NCBI GenBank assembly: GCA_023823795.1
Contig: CP085710.1
Span: forward strand, 1,390,001-1,454,000
Direction: 5' to 3'
Source: Bacillus sp. F19
Lineage (GTDB): Bacteria; Bacillota; Bacilli; Bacillales; Bacillaceae
DNA: 64,000 nucleotides
The position numbers and the translations under genes were made by a program. The stretch's first letter is position 1. Every line of letters begins with the position of its first letter. Of this stretch, positions 8,232 to 17,239 are shown piece by piece. The notes beneath the pieces are model-generated. The model ran no database searches, had not been told where the DNA came from, and worked only from the letters and a program-made list of their open reading frames with translations.

Positions 8232-9089
8232 ATGATCGATTTGCATTGTCATACAAAGATATCGGACTGTTCATTTACAACAGAAGAAGTTATTTCAATT
8301 GCTGAACAAAAAGGTGTTACGCATTTGGCTATCACAAATCATGACACAACTTCAGGGCTCAGTGAAGCAGCAGAAATCGGAAAGGCACTTGGCGTTTCCA
8401 TTATTCCAGGCATAGAAATATCGGCATTTGATTTCACTCGAGGAAATCGTGCTCACATATTAGGACTGTATGTGACACCTGGACATGAAGCAATAAGTGA
8501 ACTCTGTCAGCCTTTAATCGAACAAAGAAACAATGCATCCCAAAAGATGGTCAGGATATTAATTGAAGCAGGCTACGACCTGTCATGGAATGAAGTCGAG
8601 GAGCTTGCTGCAGGCGGAACAGGTGTCTATAAACAGCATATTATGCATGCATTATTGAAAAAGGGCTACACAACATCCATCTATGGCACGCTTTACAAAA
8701 AGCTGTTTTCAAAAGGAAGTACTGCAGAAGAGAGAGGAATGGCGTATATACCTATTGAATATGTTTCAGCAGAAGATGCGATTAAAGCCATTCGAAGGGC
8801 CGGCGGACTGCCTGTCCTTGCACACCCAGGCCAATTTCATAACTTTGATGCAGTCGAAGAATGGGCACAGCTTGGCTTAGAGGGAATTGAAGTCAACCAT
8901 CCGCTGCATAATCAAACAGACAGAATGAAAGCTAGACATTTAGCAGAGCGCTTTAACTTGATTCAAACAGGAGGTTCCGATTTTCACGGGCTTTATAGTG
9001 ATACACAATCTGAAATCGGGGCTTTTGCAGCAGATCAAGTGGAATTTGATAAATTGATCGCGAGAAAAGATAGTATGCTAAAGCTATGA
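8232..9089 (+). CDS. PHP-domain phosphoesterase (PhnPP-like) of the C-P lyase operon
   Basis: 285-residue PHP hydrolase with metal-binding motifs MIDLHCHT at the N-terminus, NHD near residue 36, LAHPGQ and GGSDFHG. Because the operon has no phnP or phnN, it probably takes the place of PhnP in opening 5-phosphoribosyl 1,2-cyclic phosphate. PHP proteins with this role (PhnPP) are described from other bacteria; the assignment here is by context. An ATG at 8214 is also in frame, but the start at 8232 has GGAG upstream and gives the usual PHP N-terminus. Last gene of the operon. Confidence 0.78.
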   Translation: MIDLHCHTKISDCSFTTEEVISIAEQKGVTHLAITNHDTTSGLSEAAEIGKALGVSIIPGIEISAFDFTRGNRAHILGLYVTPGHEAISELCQPLIEQRNNASQKMVRILIEAGYDLSWNEVEELAAGGTGVYKQHIMHALLKKGYTTSIYGTLYKKLFSKGSTAEERGMAYIPIEYVSAEDAIKAIRRAGGLPVLAHPGQFHNFDAVEEWAQLGLEGIEVNHPLHNQTDRMKARHLAERFNLIQTGGSDFHGLYSDTQSEIGAFAADQVEFDKLIARKDSMLKL

Positions 9090-9097
9090 TGTGTGAT

Positions 9098-9124
9098 AGA
9101 TATCCAATGGGGTATCTTTTTTTC
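9098..9124 (+). terminator. Probable terminator of the phn operon
   Basis: AGATATCC, short loop, GGGTATCT then seven T residues, 9 bases after the last phn stop. The stem is imperfect but the T run is strong. Confidence 0.6.
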
Positions 9125-9188
9125 ATAGCAGGAATAACTGTTTATTTGTAAAGCTATGTAACGAGTTGAAAAGGGTTTCTTTTTATTC

Positions 9189-9221
9189 AGAGGCCGGACC
9201 AAACTGAAAGAGCCGGCCTCT
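9189..9221. other. Strong hairpin between phn operon and tetR
   Basis: AGAGGCCGG and CCGGCCTCT form a perfect 9-bp stem with a 15-base loop. No T run follows on either strand, so it is not a standard terminator. It may insulate the convergent transcripts. Confidence 0.5.
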
Positions 9222-9319
9222 TACAAAGGAACTTAGCGGATAAAAAAAGGTTGTTCACAAAAAATGTTTTTAAGATTCCTCTAAATTCTACAATTTAAGG
9301 ATTTTCCAATAAGTATCAT

Positions 9320-9919
9320 TCACTTTTGAATTCCTCCTAAAATAGTTCTTATGAATTTTTGGCTTTCATCTAATAGATCGTAATTCTCTTCAAATAATAG
9401 CCAATCATATAGTGTTCCTCGCATGCAGCGAGTTATTAACATCGTTATTTCATTTGATGAAAGATCTTTTTTGATTTCACCAGCTTCCTGACCTTCTTTA
9501 ACTAAAGTATAGACAATCTTATAGAGATTACGATCAGTATTGGAAAAGTAATTCACTTGCGCTGGAATTAAACCGCTCATATAAACTGTCCTCATAATAT
9601 CTTTACCTAAAGAATCCCTAAGATAAATCATTTGGGATTGAGTAAACAGAAGTAATTTTTCATGAGAGGATATTCCGCTCGGGAGAGATTGAATAAAAGA
9701 AGCATAAAAGTCATCGATTTCCTTAAATTTTTCAAGGAAGATTTCGTATTTAGAATTAAAATGCACATAAAAAGCGCCTTTGGATGTTTCGCTTTTACTG
9801 ACTATTTCATCAACAGTTACATGATCAAATCCCTTTTTACTAAAAAGCTCTAGTGCTGTTTCTAAAATTCTTTGTTTTGTTTGCAGAGCTTTCATTTTTC
9901 TTGGAGTCAAACGTGACAT
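9320..9919 (-). CDS. TetR/AcrR-family repressor
   Basis: 199 residues. The N-terminal 60 form the TetR helix-turn-helix (ILETALELFSKKGFDHVTVDEIV, then SKGAFYVHF); the rest is a helical ligand domain without a recognisable ligand signature. It is divergent from the acyl-CoA synthetase gene 240 bases away, so it most likely represses that gene and itself, possibly in response to an acyl-CoA or acid as FadR-type TetR proteins do. A GGTAA...TTACC inverted pair at 9943-9969 upstream of its start is a possible but weak operator. Confidence 0.85.
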   Translation of the reverse strand: MSRLTPRKMKALQTKQRILETALELFSKKGFDHVTVDEIVSKSETSKGAFYVHFNSKYEIFLEKFKEIDDFYASFIQSLPSGISSHEKLLLFTQSQMIYLRDSLGKDIMRTVYMSGLIPAQVNYFSNTDRNLYKIVYTLVKEGQEAGEIKKDLSSNEITMLITRCMRGTLYDWLLFEENYDLLDESQKFIRTILGGIQK

Positions 9920-10050
9920 AATAATTCTCCTTTAGTTAACAAGGTAATAATATTAATAGATATTTTACCATTAAAAACTAGAATCTGATTAGTTGTAACC
10001 CTGCCATAAACATAATTTATTTTACATTTCTAAAAATTCAGAAAATAGAA

Positions 10051-10079
10051 TTGACGATAGAAGGACGCTGCTCTACAAT
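10051..10079 (+). promoter_or_regulatory. Sigma-A promoter of the acyl-CoA synthetase gene
   Basis: TTGACG, 17-base spacer, TACAAT: near-consensus on both elements and at the right distance from the start at 10158. Confidence 0.75.
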
Positions 10080-10127
10080 AAATGAAAGACTATAGTTTCT
10101 GACTGTGGTTCGTTAAATCGGATAAAA

Positions 10128-10141
10128 TGAAAGCGTTTTAA
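10128..10141 (+). promoter_or_regulatory. Candidate CcpA cre site
   Basis: TGAAAGCGTTTTAA matches the cre consensus TGWAANCGNTNWCA at all but one position. It lies about 50 bases downstream of the promoter -10, where cre sites cause roadblock repression. Confidence 0.45.
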
Positions 10142-10157
10142 CCAGGAGGGGGTTTGT

Positions 10158-11732
10158 ATGGATATTGTCGGGGATAAAAACTTGCGGGATTTATTTAATG
10201 AGAAAGTTGCCGCACATCGTGATAAAACGTTTCTTATTTTTGAAGATAAAGAGGTACGAAAGTATGGCTTTACTTATGGGGAATTTGCTGAGCGTGTATA
10301 CCGATTGAGTCAAGTATTCGTCGATTTTGGTGTAGAAAAAGGCAATCATGTAGCATTGCACCTTCCTAATAGTTTGGATTTCATGACTTCATGGTTTGCT
10401 TTGGCCAGCATCGGAGCCATCATGGTTCCAACAAATCCTTTATCCACTTCAAACGAAATGGAATATATCTTAGAACATTCAGAATCAGTCCTAATTATTA
10501 CTGAGAAGGAACACTTGGATAAAATAAATTGTATTCATAAAAACTTGCCGAAACTTAAAGAAATATTGTTGGCACGTTATGAAGGGGCGGATTTTGAAGG
10601 TCAAAATTTGAATAGGTTAATAGAGAATGCTAAACCTAATTATGAAACTGTCAAATTAGATTCAGAAGATACAGCAGCAATGTTATACACATCTGGAACG
10701 ACTTCTAAACCTAAAGGGGTTCAGGTTACTCACGCAAATTACATCTTTACAGGTGAAGTGATGTCGAAGTCAATTCGGTTATCTCCGAATGATAGACAAT
10801 TCATTGTTCTGCCTTTATTTCACGGAAATGCACAATACTATTCGGCAATGTCAGCCTTGGTGGTGGGAGCCAGTATTGCCATTACCGAGCGATTTAGCGC
10901 CTCTGGTTATTTCAAACAAGCAAGAAGGCTCAATGTGACAGTTGGTTCGCTGTTTGCTGCACCAATTAGGATGATTCTTGCACAAAATTACGATCCCAAT
11001 GACATAAATCATTCATTAAGAATTATCTGGTTTGCTCAAATGGTCTCGGAGGAACAATTAAAGAAATTTGAAGAAAAATATAAGGTTTCATTATTACAGA
11101 TGTATGGAATGACAGAAACAGTAGGAGTTCCATTAATGAATCCAATCGATGGAATACGCAAAAACATGAGTATGGGTAAACCGACGATCGGGTATGAGGT
11201 GAAAGTTGTAGATGATGATGGGAACGATGTACATATAAAGGAGACAGGTCAAATCATTGTTAAAGGAATTACAGGTCGCACGCTGATGAAAGGGTATTTT
11301 AAGAATCCTGAGGCAACTGCAGAAACAATGCGGGATGGCTGGCTATACACGGGGGATAATGCAAGGGTTGAAGATGACGGTTATTTTTATTTTGTTGATA
11401 GAAAAAAAGATATGATTAAACGGGCCGGAGAAAATGTTGCGGCCAATGAGGTTGAGAGTATTTTAGCTGAACATCAAAGTGTATACGAGGCTGCAGTAAT
11501 TGGCATCCCCGATGACATTCGTGATGAAGCAATAAAAGCATATGTTATTTTAAAGGAAAATTACGAAGGATCTGAGCAAGAGTTATTATCTTACTGCCGT
11601 GAACGTTTAGCAAAATTCAAAGTTCCAGATTCAATAGAGTTTATCAAAGAATTTCCCAGAACAGCAGTTGGAAAAGTGCAAAAGCATATTTTAAGGCAAA
11701 GACATAAAGAAAGCGGGAAGGCGCACTTATAG
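10158..11732 (+). CDS. AMP-dependent acyl-CoA synthetase/ligase
   Basis: 524-residue ANL-superfamily enzyme that adenylates a carboxylic acid and transfers it to CoA. The phosphate loop YTSGTTSKPKG starts near residue 177, MYGMTETVG and YTGDN follow, and the C-terminal lysine lies in TAVGKVQKHI. It resembles crotonobetaine/carnitine-CoA ligases (CaiC-type) more than long-chain fatty acid ligases, but the substrate cannot be fixed. AGGAGGGGG precedes the ATG. With the downstream metabolite symporter it looks like an uptake-and-activation pair for one acid. Confidence 0.85.
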   Translation: MDIVGDKNLRDLFNEKVAAHRDKTFLIFEDKEVRKYGFTYGEFAERVYRLSQVFVDFGVEKGNHVALHLPNSLDFMTSWFALASIGAIMVPTNPLSTSNEMEYILEHSESVLIITEKEHLDKINCIHKNLPKLKEILLARYEGADFEGQNLNRLIENAKPNYETVKLDSEDTAAMLYTSGTTSKPKGVQVTHANYIFTGEVMSKSIRLSPNDRQFIVLPLFHGNAQYYSAMSALVVGASIAITERFSASGYFKQARRLNVTVGSLFAAPIRMILAQNYDPNDINHSLRIIWFAQMVSEEQLKKFEEKYKVSLLQMYGMTETVGVPLMNPIDGIRKNMSMGKPTIGYEVKVVDDDGNDVHIKETGQIIVKGITGRTLMKGYFKNPEATAETMRDGWLYTGDNARVEDDGYFYFVDRKKDMIKRAGENVAANEVESILAEHQSVYEAAVIGIPDDIRDEAIKAYVILKENYEGSEQELLSYCRERLAKFKVPDSIEFIKEFPRTAVGKVQKHILRQRHKESGKAHL

Positions 11733-11768
11733 ATGTTTTCTTTTAAAACCTTATTTAAATTATCCGAA

Positions 11769-11782
11769 TGTAAACGTTTTTG
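11769..11782 (+). promoter_or_regulatory. Candidate cre-like site upstream of the transporter gene
   Basis: TGTAAACGTTTTTG has the conserved cre core TGTAAACGTT but departs from consensus at the last two bases. It lies 36 bases before the MHS transporter start. Confidence 0.3.
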
Positions 11783-11817
11783 ATTTGGGCAGGTAAACGT
11801 CATAAGGGGGAATTAGT

Positions 11818-13125
11818 ATGAAAAAAAGCCGTGTTCTTTTTGCCAGCCTTGCTGGCTCGGTTATAGAGTGGTATGACTTCTATTTATATGGTACGGCAAC
11901 TGGATTAGTTTTTTCAACTCTCTTTTTTCCAAATCAGGATCCCGCGATATCACTCCTTATCGCTTTTGCTACCTTTGGAGCTGGATATGCTGCACGCCCG
12001 ATAGGAAGTATCATTTTTGGGCACATGGGTGATAAGATTGGGCGAAAGGCTACACTTATGCTAACACTTATCGGTATGGGAGGGAGTTCCTTTCTAATTG
12101 GTTTACTGCCAACCTATGCCCAGATCGGCTTACTCGCCCCTATCATGCTTGTGATCCTGAGGATTTTTCAAGGGATTGCCCTTGGCGGTGAATGGGGTGG
12201 AGCAGTCCTTTTGGCAACAGAGTATGCTCCTAAAGGGGTTCGCGGATTATACGGTTCCATTCCCCAATTAGGTGTTCCATTAGGATTGGTTGCGGGGTCC
12301 TTCAGTCTTACATTTATAAGTTCAATGACAACCGATGCTCAATTTTTAGCATGGGGATGGCGTATACCCTTCCTATTCAGCGCTGTGCTCATTGTTCTGG
12401 CACTGTGGATCAGGAGCGGTATAGATGAGACCCCGGCTTTTCAGCAGCAAAAAGAGCGTGGAGAACTGTCAAAGGTGCCAATTATAGAGACCTTCCGCAA
12501 CAACTGGAAAAGCGTTTTTCATGTGATTGGACTTAAATTGGGTGACGGATTTTTTAATGTATTTCTCATGTCCTATGTCCTTGTCTTTGCAACGTCCTAT
12601 TTGGGTTACTCACGCGATATAGCCCTAACCGCCCTGACAATAGGCTGTGCTACAATGATTATCACCATTCCTGCTGTTGGGTACCTATCTGACTTTATAG
12701 GTCGTAAAGTTATCTATATTGGCGGATTAATTCTAATGTTCCTCTTTGCGGTTCCATACTTTACGATGATCGGGGAAGGTGCCATCTGGCTCTACTATTT
12801 CCAGGCAGCAATGCTTGGCATCATCTGGGCGGCGATTTTTTCAACTCAAGGAACTTTTTTCTCTGAGTTATTCCCTGCAAAAGTTCGATACACCGGTTTG
12901 TCAGTTGGGTATCAGATTGCCGCCGCTATTGTAGGATTTGGACCAATGATTTGGACCTCAATGGCAGAATCATATGGGCCATCACCGTGGGTTTTTGGCG
13001 GATTCATGATGTCGGGGATAGCGATCTCCCTTGTCTTATGTATCTTTGCACCAGATACCAGGAAAATTTCCCGGTACGAAGATCGTGTGGATACGTTCAA
13101 ATCAGACAAGACTCTTAATGTTTAA
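11818..13125 (+). CDS. MHS-family metabolite:H+ symporter (MFS)
   Basis: 435-residue major facilitator with 12 predicted helices. It begins with the MHS signature GSVIEWYDFYLYGTA and has GHMGDKIGRK between helices 2 and 3 (about 68-78) and RIFQGIALGGEWGGA, all typical of the proline/betaine, citrate and shikimate symporter group. It follows the acyl-CoA ligase by 85 bases and probably imports that enzyme's substrate acid. AGGGGG precedes the ATG. Confidence 0.85.
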   Translation: MKKSRVLFASLAGSVIEWYDFYLYGTATGLVFSTLFFPNQDPAISLLIAFATFGAGYAARPIGSIIFGHMGDKIGRKATLMLTLIGMGGSSFLIGLLPTYAQIGLLAPIMLVILRIFQGIALGGEWGGAVLLATEYAPKGVRGLYGSIPQLGVPLGLVAGSFSLTFISSMTTDAQFLAWGWRIPFLFSAVLIVLALWIRSGIDETPAFQQQKERGELSKVPIIETFRNNWKSVFHVIGLKLGDGFFNVFLMSYVLVFATSYLGYSRDIALTALTIGCATMIITIPAVGYLSDFIGRKVIYIGGLILMFLFAVPYFTMIGEGAIWLYYFQAAMLGIIWAAIFSTQGTFFSELFPAKVRYTGLSVGYQIAAAIVGFGPMIWTSMAESYGPSPWVFGGFMMSGIAISLVLCIFAPDTRKISRYEDRVDTFKSDKTLNV

Positions 13126-13144
13126 TTTTATTCAGGAAACCCTA

Positions 13145-13180
13145 AAAAAAGGCCCGCTCTAAAACAGAGCCGGTTTTTTT
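13145..13180 (+). terminator. Terminator after the MHS transporter gene
   Basis: A run of A, then a stem built on GCTCT/AGAGC with flanking GG/CC pairs, then seven T. One mismatch in the stem. The poly-A side makes it potentially bidirectional. Confidence 0.7.
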
Positions 13181-13298
13181 CATCTAAATGGTCAAAACCA
13201 ATTGAAATTGTATAGAATAAAAATAAATAACCGAACCCGTATCTTTTCATCCCTATTCATTCGTTTAAAAAGCAGAGAGGTTTAAAAGGAGTGAGATC

Positions 13299-13994
13299 AT
13301 GCACGGTAACAGGCTGTCAGACATAAAAAAACAGGATTGGCAAGCGATTGAAATACTTGAGCACTACCCAAAATTACAGCAATATTGTCAGTTTCTGACC
13401 CAAAATAAACATGACGGGGAAGATGTAGCCCAGGATGTGATGCTAAAAGCGATTCTTAAATACGAGCAAGAAAAAATCAGTTCTGCCCTTTTGAATAAAA
13501 TGGCGTATCATCATTGGGTCGATTTGATTCGAAAAAGGAAAAAAGAATCTCTTGGCGAGCTTCCTGAGCTGAGTGCAAGGGATCATGCATCACGAATGAA
13601 TGAACTTTCAGAAATGATTGATCATTTAGTAGCGAAGTGTACCCCAAAGCAAGCAGTCCTTTTTCTCCTGAAAGAAGGATTTCAATATCAGGCCAAAGAG
13701 CTTGGAGAAATGCTTGAAACGTCCGAGACTTCGATTAAATCCGCTTTGTTCCGTGCAAAGAAACGATTAGCGAAGGATAAGGAAGAGGCTGATTCCTACT
13801 GGGACGAGGAAGAACGCGAGCTGCTTTCTGACTTGATGTATACCTCCCTGCAATTTCAGGACCCATCTCCCTTGCTTCAGGCATTGCCGAAAATTCTTAC
13901 ATTTGATGGTACTGACAGCCCTGCGCTCATGCTTACAAGTGTGCGCCATTTACCGAGCTTCTCTTCTTCGGCCTCTCTGTGCATGGCTGCATAG
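13299..13994 (+). CDS. Sigma-70-family (ECF-like) RNA polymerase sigma factor
   Basis: 231 residues. Region 2 lies at about 25-75 (EDVAQDVMLKAI) with a short LIRKRKK tail, and region 4 at about 105-160 (KQAVLFLLKEGFQYQAKELGEMLETSETSIKSALFRAKKRL). A 70-residue C-terminal extension of unknown fold follows. No anti-sigma gene is adjacent; instead clpP starts 30 bases downstream, so regulation by proteolysis or co-induction of protease is suggested but unproven. AAAAGGAG selects the ATG. Confidence 0.8.
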   Translation: MHGNRLSDIKKQDWQAIEILEHYPKLQQYCQFLTQNKHDGEDVAQDVMLKAILKYEQEKISSALLNKMAYHHWVDLIRKRKKESLGELPELSARDHASRMNELSEMIDHLVAKCTPKQAVLFLLKEGFQYQAKELGEMLETSETSIKSALFRAKKRLAKDKEEADSYWDEEERELLSDLMYTSLQFQDPSPLLQALPKILTFDGTDSPALMLTSVRHLPSFSSSASLCMAA

Positions 13995-14024
13995 CCTGCT
14001 AAATCGAAACGAGGAGGAACTCCA

Positions 14025-14606
14025 ATGAGTACGATTCCATATGTCATAGAACAGTCAGGGCGCGGAGAGCGTTCCTATGATATTTACTCCCGCCTATTGA
14101 AGGACCGCATTATCATGATCGGTGATGAAATTAATGATCATGTAGCAAACGTAGTTGTCGCCCAGCTCCTGTTTTTGGCGGCAGAAGATAACGAAAAAGA
14201 CATATCCATTTATATAAACAGCCCTGGAGGATCAATTACGGCGGGGTTCGCAATTTTTGACACAATGCAATATATCAAGCCCGATGTCAGGACCATCTGC
14301 ACCGGCATGGCCGCTTCATTTGGCGCGATGCTGCTACTAGCCGGAACAAAAGGAAAACGATTTGCGCTCCCAAACAGCGAAATTATGATCCATCAGCCGC
14401 TTGGCGGAGCACGCGGCCAGGCAACTGAAATTGAAATCTCCGCCCGCCGCATCCTGAAGCTTCGCGAACACATCAATGAAATCATCGCTGAACGTACAGG
14501 TCAATCCATTGAAAAAGTAGCAAAAGATTCTGACCGTGATTTTTACATGAGTGCTGCTGAAGCGAAAGAATACGGGATTATTGATGAGATTATTGTTTCG
14601 AGATGA
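14025..14606 (+). CDS. clpP: ATP-dependent Clp protease proteolytic subunit ClpP
   Basis: 193-residue serine protease with the catalytic triad S98 (GMAAS), H123 (MIHQPLGG) and D172, at the same positions as B. subtilis ClpP. The propeptide is very short. It is clearly related to the housekeeping enzyme, but context (downstream of a sigma factor, not near trxB or whiA genes) suggests an additional, regulated ClpP. GAGGAGGAA precedes the ATG, and a perfect terminator follows, so sigma factor and clpP form a two-gene unit. Confidence 0.92.
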   Translation: MSTIPYVIEQSGRGERSYDIYSRLLKDRIIMIGDEINDHVANVVVAQLLFLAAEDNEKDISIYINSPGGSITAGFAIFDTMQYIKPDVRTICTGMAASFGAMLLLAGTKGKRFALPNSEIMIHQPLGGARGQATEIEISARRILKLREHINEIIAERTGQSIEKVAKDSDRDFYMSAAEAKEYGIIDEIIVSR

Positions 14607-14612
14607 GAAGAG

Positions 14613-14653
14613 AGATACATGATTGCCTGTGGGGCTCTCATGTATCTTTTTTT
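14613..14653 (+). terminator. Terminator of the sigma-clpP operon
   Basis: AGATACATGA and TCATGTATCT form a perfect 10-bp stem with a 15-base loop, followed by a T run. Confidence 0.9.
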
Positions 14654-14724
14654 CCGTGTATAGATTGAACTTTACTATTGGCAATTGTAAATTAAAGATA
14701 AATCCATTTTATAGAGGTAATAAC

Positions 14725-15165
14725 ATGACGGTAAAAATAGTAAAAACAAACGGCAAGAATAGAGATTTCAGAATGCTGGTCAACCTATTAGATGCCGACC
14801 TCAACGAAAGGTATGGTGACCTGCAGCAGGAATACGACCACCAGCACAATAAACTCGGGTCATATCCATGATGTTATCGTCATTTACAAAAACGATGCTC
14901 CTGTGGCCTGCGGCGCCTTCAAAGAATACGATCGTGAAACGATTGAATTAAACGTATTTTCGCAGGAAAAGAGAGTAGAAGACTAGGGTTGTCAAAATTA
15001 ATCATACGGGAGCTGGAAAAAGGGTATCCATACGCCGTGCTTGAAACGGGAACCAAGCAGCATGAGGCCATTCATTTATATAAAAATGCTGGATATTCTA
15101 AAATTCCAAATTACGCGCCTTATATAGGAAAAGAAAACAGTATTTGTATGAAAAAAACGTTATGA
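14725..15165 (+). pseudogene. Decayed GNAT acetyltransferase
   Basis: Three overlapping frames each encode part of one GNAT protein. The ATG at 14725 opens MTVKIVKTNGKNRDF; a frame change near 14860 gives DVIVIYKNDAPVACGAFKEY; a third frame from about 14989 gives LSKLIIRELEKG and an ending with HEAIHLYKNAGY. The acetyl-CoA binding segment between the second and third parts is largely missing. At least two frameshifts and a deletion make it non-functional. Confidence 0.8.
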
Positions 15166-15168
15166 GGT

Positions 15169-15333
15169 TTTCAGCACAAAGTGGAGAAAGAGATTCTCCC
15201 TCTCTTCGCTTCTTTTAGCCAATCCATGAGAGAACTATTCGAAAAATATAATGATCAGGAGATTAAATTTCTTTTTGACTTTGTAGTCCGCAGCCGAGCT
15301 ATACTTCACGAAGAGTCAAAGAAAGTAAGATAA
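15169..15333 (+). pseudogene. C-terminal remnant of a MarR-type regulator
   Basis: One frame ending at 15333 reads EKEILPLFASFSQSMRELFEK and continues through a helical tail, the pattern of the last dimerisation helices of MarR proteins. No winged-helix part is left and there is no start. It follows the GNAT remnant; both look like debris of one lost locus. Confidence 0.5.
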
Positions 15334-15560
15334 CGAGGAAATCATTCAATCGGTAACCTGACAGTTGAAGTTGGAGTAGGCATGCCATGATATGCATTTG
15401 GAAAGACATATGGGTAATCTAAAATAGCCAAAAACGATTTTCCACAATCGGGCCATATAGTAGAATAAGATTATTTTAAGTAAAGGGCAGAATTGTGGAA
15501 GAAGATATGTAGAATAGAGATTTTAATGGGTGAACTCAAAAATAAAAGGAAGTGCTATAT

Positions 15561-15968
15561 ATGGAAAACACTATACGTTATACAAGTGATCCCCCTGAAA
15601 ATTTTAAGCAATTACTGTTCTTATACGAATCTTTAGGATGGAATTCACTTGAATTAACAGTTAATGATTTAAAACAAATGTGCAATCAAAGTTGGTATGC
15701 AATATATGCTTTTGACAAACAACAATTAGTGGGTATGGGACGAGTGATATCGGACGGTGTGGTTACTGGAATTATCTGCGGAGTCGGTGTGCTGCCAAAA
15801 TATCAATCCAAGGGTATCGGCAAAGAAATGTTGAACCGAATCATTCAACATTGTGAGCAAAATCAAGTTATTCCTCAACTTATGTGTGTAGAAAATTTGG
15901 AGTCCTATTATGAATCTTTAGGATTTAAGAAATTTTCAATTGGAATGACAAGAAATATAAAACGATAA
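15561..15968 (+). CDS. GNAT-family N-acetyltransferase
   Basis: 135-residue single-domain acetyltransferase. The acetyl-CoA pyrophosphate loop is YQSKGIGKEML near residue 90, preceded by the central strands (GMGRVISDG, GIICGVGVLP) and followed by LESYYESLGF. It is intact, unlike the GNAT 0.8 kb upstream. ATG at 15561 follows AAGGAAG; the GTG at 15552 is too close. The substrate is unknown. Confidence 0.8.
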   Translation: MENTIRYTSDPPENFKQLLFLYESLGWNSLELTVNDLKQMCNQSWYAIYAFDKQQLVGMGRVISDGVVTGIICGVGVLPKYQSKGIGKEMLNRIIQHCEQNQVIPQLMCVENLESYYESLGFKKFSIGMTRNIKR

Positions 15969-16652
15969 ATGCTTAACGCCAATCTTGAGCTTCACTTAGT
16001 TAATATATAAAAGTTGTTGCTCAAAAACTCAATTTGACATTTTTAAACTATCATAGGCTTTAATTTTAGTAATCATTAACTGATATCGATCTTCAGCAAT
16101 CGGGCGCGATTGAGGAATAAAAAGCAGTTGCTTTTTTACTAGGAAGATTCGAATTGTTCTATAAAAGATTGGATGTAAATATTAAGAAACCCAGCTAATC
16201 TTCTCATGTGGAGATAGATGGTTTTTTTAAAGTTGAATGTGCAAAATAACGCTTAAAACCAACGCAAATTATCATTCAAAGTGACGTCGTAAAAAATCGG
16301 GGTGCCTGAAAGATTCCCTTTATTTAAGATTTTAGGGAAGTACTCCTTATTCACCTTTTTCGGGGGATGTGCAAAAACACCCTAAATCGATTGTCGAAAT
16401 TTGCTTAGCATATGTTTTCCGGATTTATCTTAACCAGTCATAATGGATGACTGGTTAAGATAACCGCATAATGTTGGTGAGACCCCATGCCCATCAACCT
16501 AAAAAATCAAAATCCCCCAATAACGAAAATTCTATCCATTGTTGACTACTGATAATGTTGCGTTATGTCAACCTGACGTGAATAGAGTATACAGCATACT
16601 TTTGCCTAATTAGACATATAAAATGGTAATAAAAAGATATTGGAGGGGTGTT
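15969..16652. other. Non-coding stretch with a perfect palindrome
   Basis: About 680 bases with no supportable gene. It holds the 16-bp inverted repeat at 16425-16463 and a CAATCGGGC word near 16097 that also occurs near 15444, each inside degenerate inverted repeats, suggesting remains of small repeated elements. Confidence 0.5.
16425..16463. repeat. 16-bp perfect inverted repeat
   Basis: TTATCTTAACCAGTCA, a 7-base loop, then its exact complement. There is no T run, so this is not a terminator. It could be a regulator site, a recombination site or the collapsed ends of a small transposon. Confidence 0.8.
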
Positions 16653-17198
16653 ATGAAACTAGTAGGGCAACAAATTTATCTTCGACTTTACAAAACTTCT
16701 GACGCCAGCGAGTTAGCTAACTTACATATTAGAAATCGCGAATTTTTTCAACGAGTTTGCCCATTAATCCCAGAAGCCTTTTATACAGAAGAACATCAAA
16801 AAATACGCATTGAACAGGCATTAAAAAAGACAGATGAAGGGCAAGTATATGCTTTTGGAATCTTTTTAAAAGCAACTGATAAACTTATCGGAGACATTTC
16901 ATTAACTCAAATTGCTAGGGGAAACGTCCAAAGCTGTTATACGGGATTTACTTTAGATAAGGAGTATAATGCAAAGGGCTATACAACAGAAGCTCTTCAA
17001 CTTGTTGTAGACTTTGCTTTTAGAGAATTAAAACTACATAGAATTGAAGCAGGAGCTATGCCTGACAATATAGCATCTATTCGTGTATTAGAAAAAGTAG
17101 GGTTTAAAAAAGAAGGTATAGCTAAAGAAAATGTAAAGATTAATGGCAAATGGACAGATCATCAAATATTAGCTATCATCAACAGCTTGGATATGTAA
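16653..17198 (+). CDS. RimJ/RimL-type ribosomal-protein-like N-acetyltransferase
   Basis: 181-residue GNAT of the RimJ/RimL/SpeG class: begins MKLVGQQIYLRLYKTSD, has YNAKGYTTEALQLVVDFAF as the acetyl-CoA loop and helix, then HRIEAGAMPDNIASIRVLEKVGF, the class hallmark. It probably acetylates an N-terminal amine or a small polyamine; the target is not knowable from sequence. AGGGG precedes the ATG at 16653. Confidence 0.85.
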   Translation: MKLVGQQIYLRLYKTSDASELANLHIRNREFFQRVCPLIPEAFYTEEHQKIRIEQALKKTDEGQVYAFGIFLKATDKLIGDISLTQIARGNVQSCYTGFTLDKEYNAKGYTTEALQLVVDFAFRELKLHRIEAGAMPDNIASIRVLEKVGFKKEGIAKENVKINGKWTDHQILAIINSLDM

Positions 17199-17239
17199 GC
17201 TCATTTCACTTCCAATAACGAAGATTATGTAAATATATA

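Noticed and set aside
9943-9969. TetR operator GGTAA...TTACC
   Set aside because: Only 5-base arms in very AT-rich DNA; kept as a remark, not a feature.
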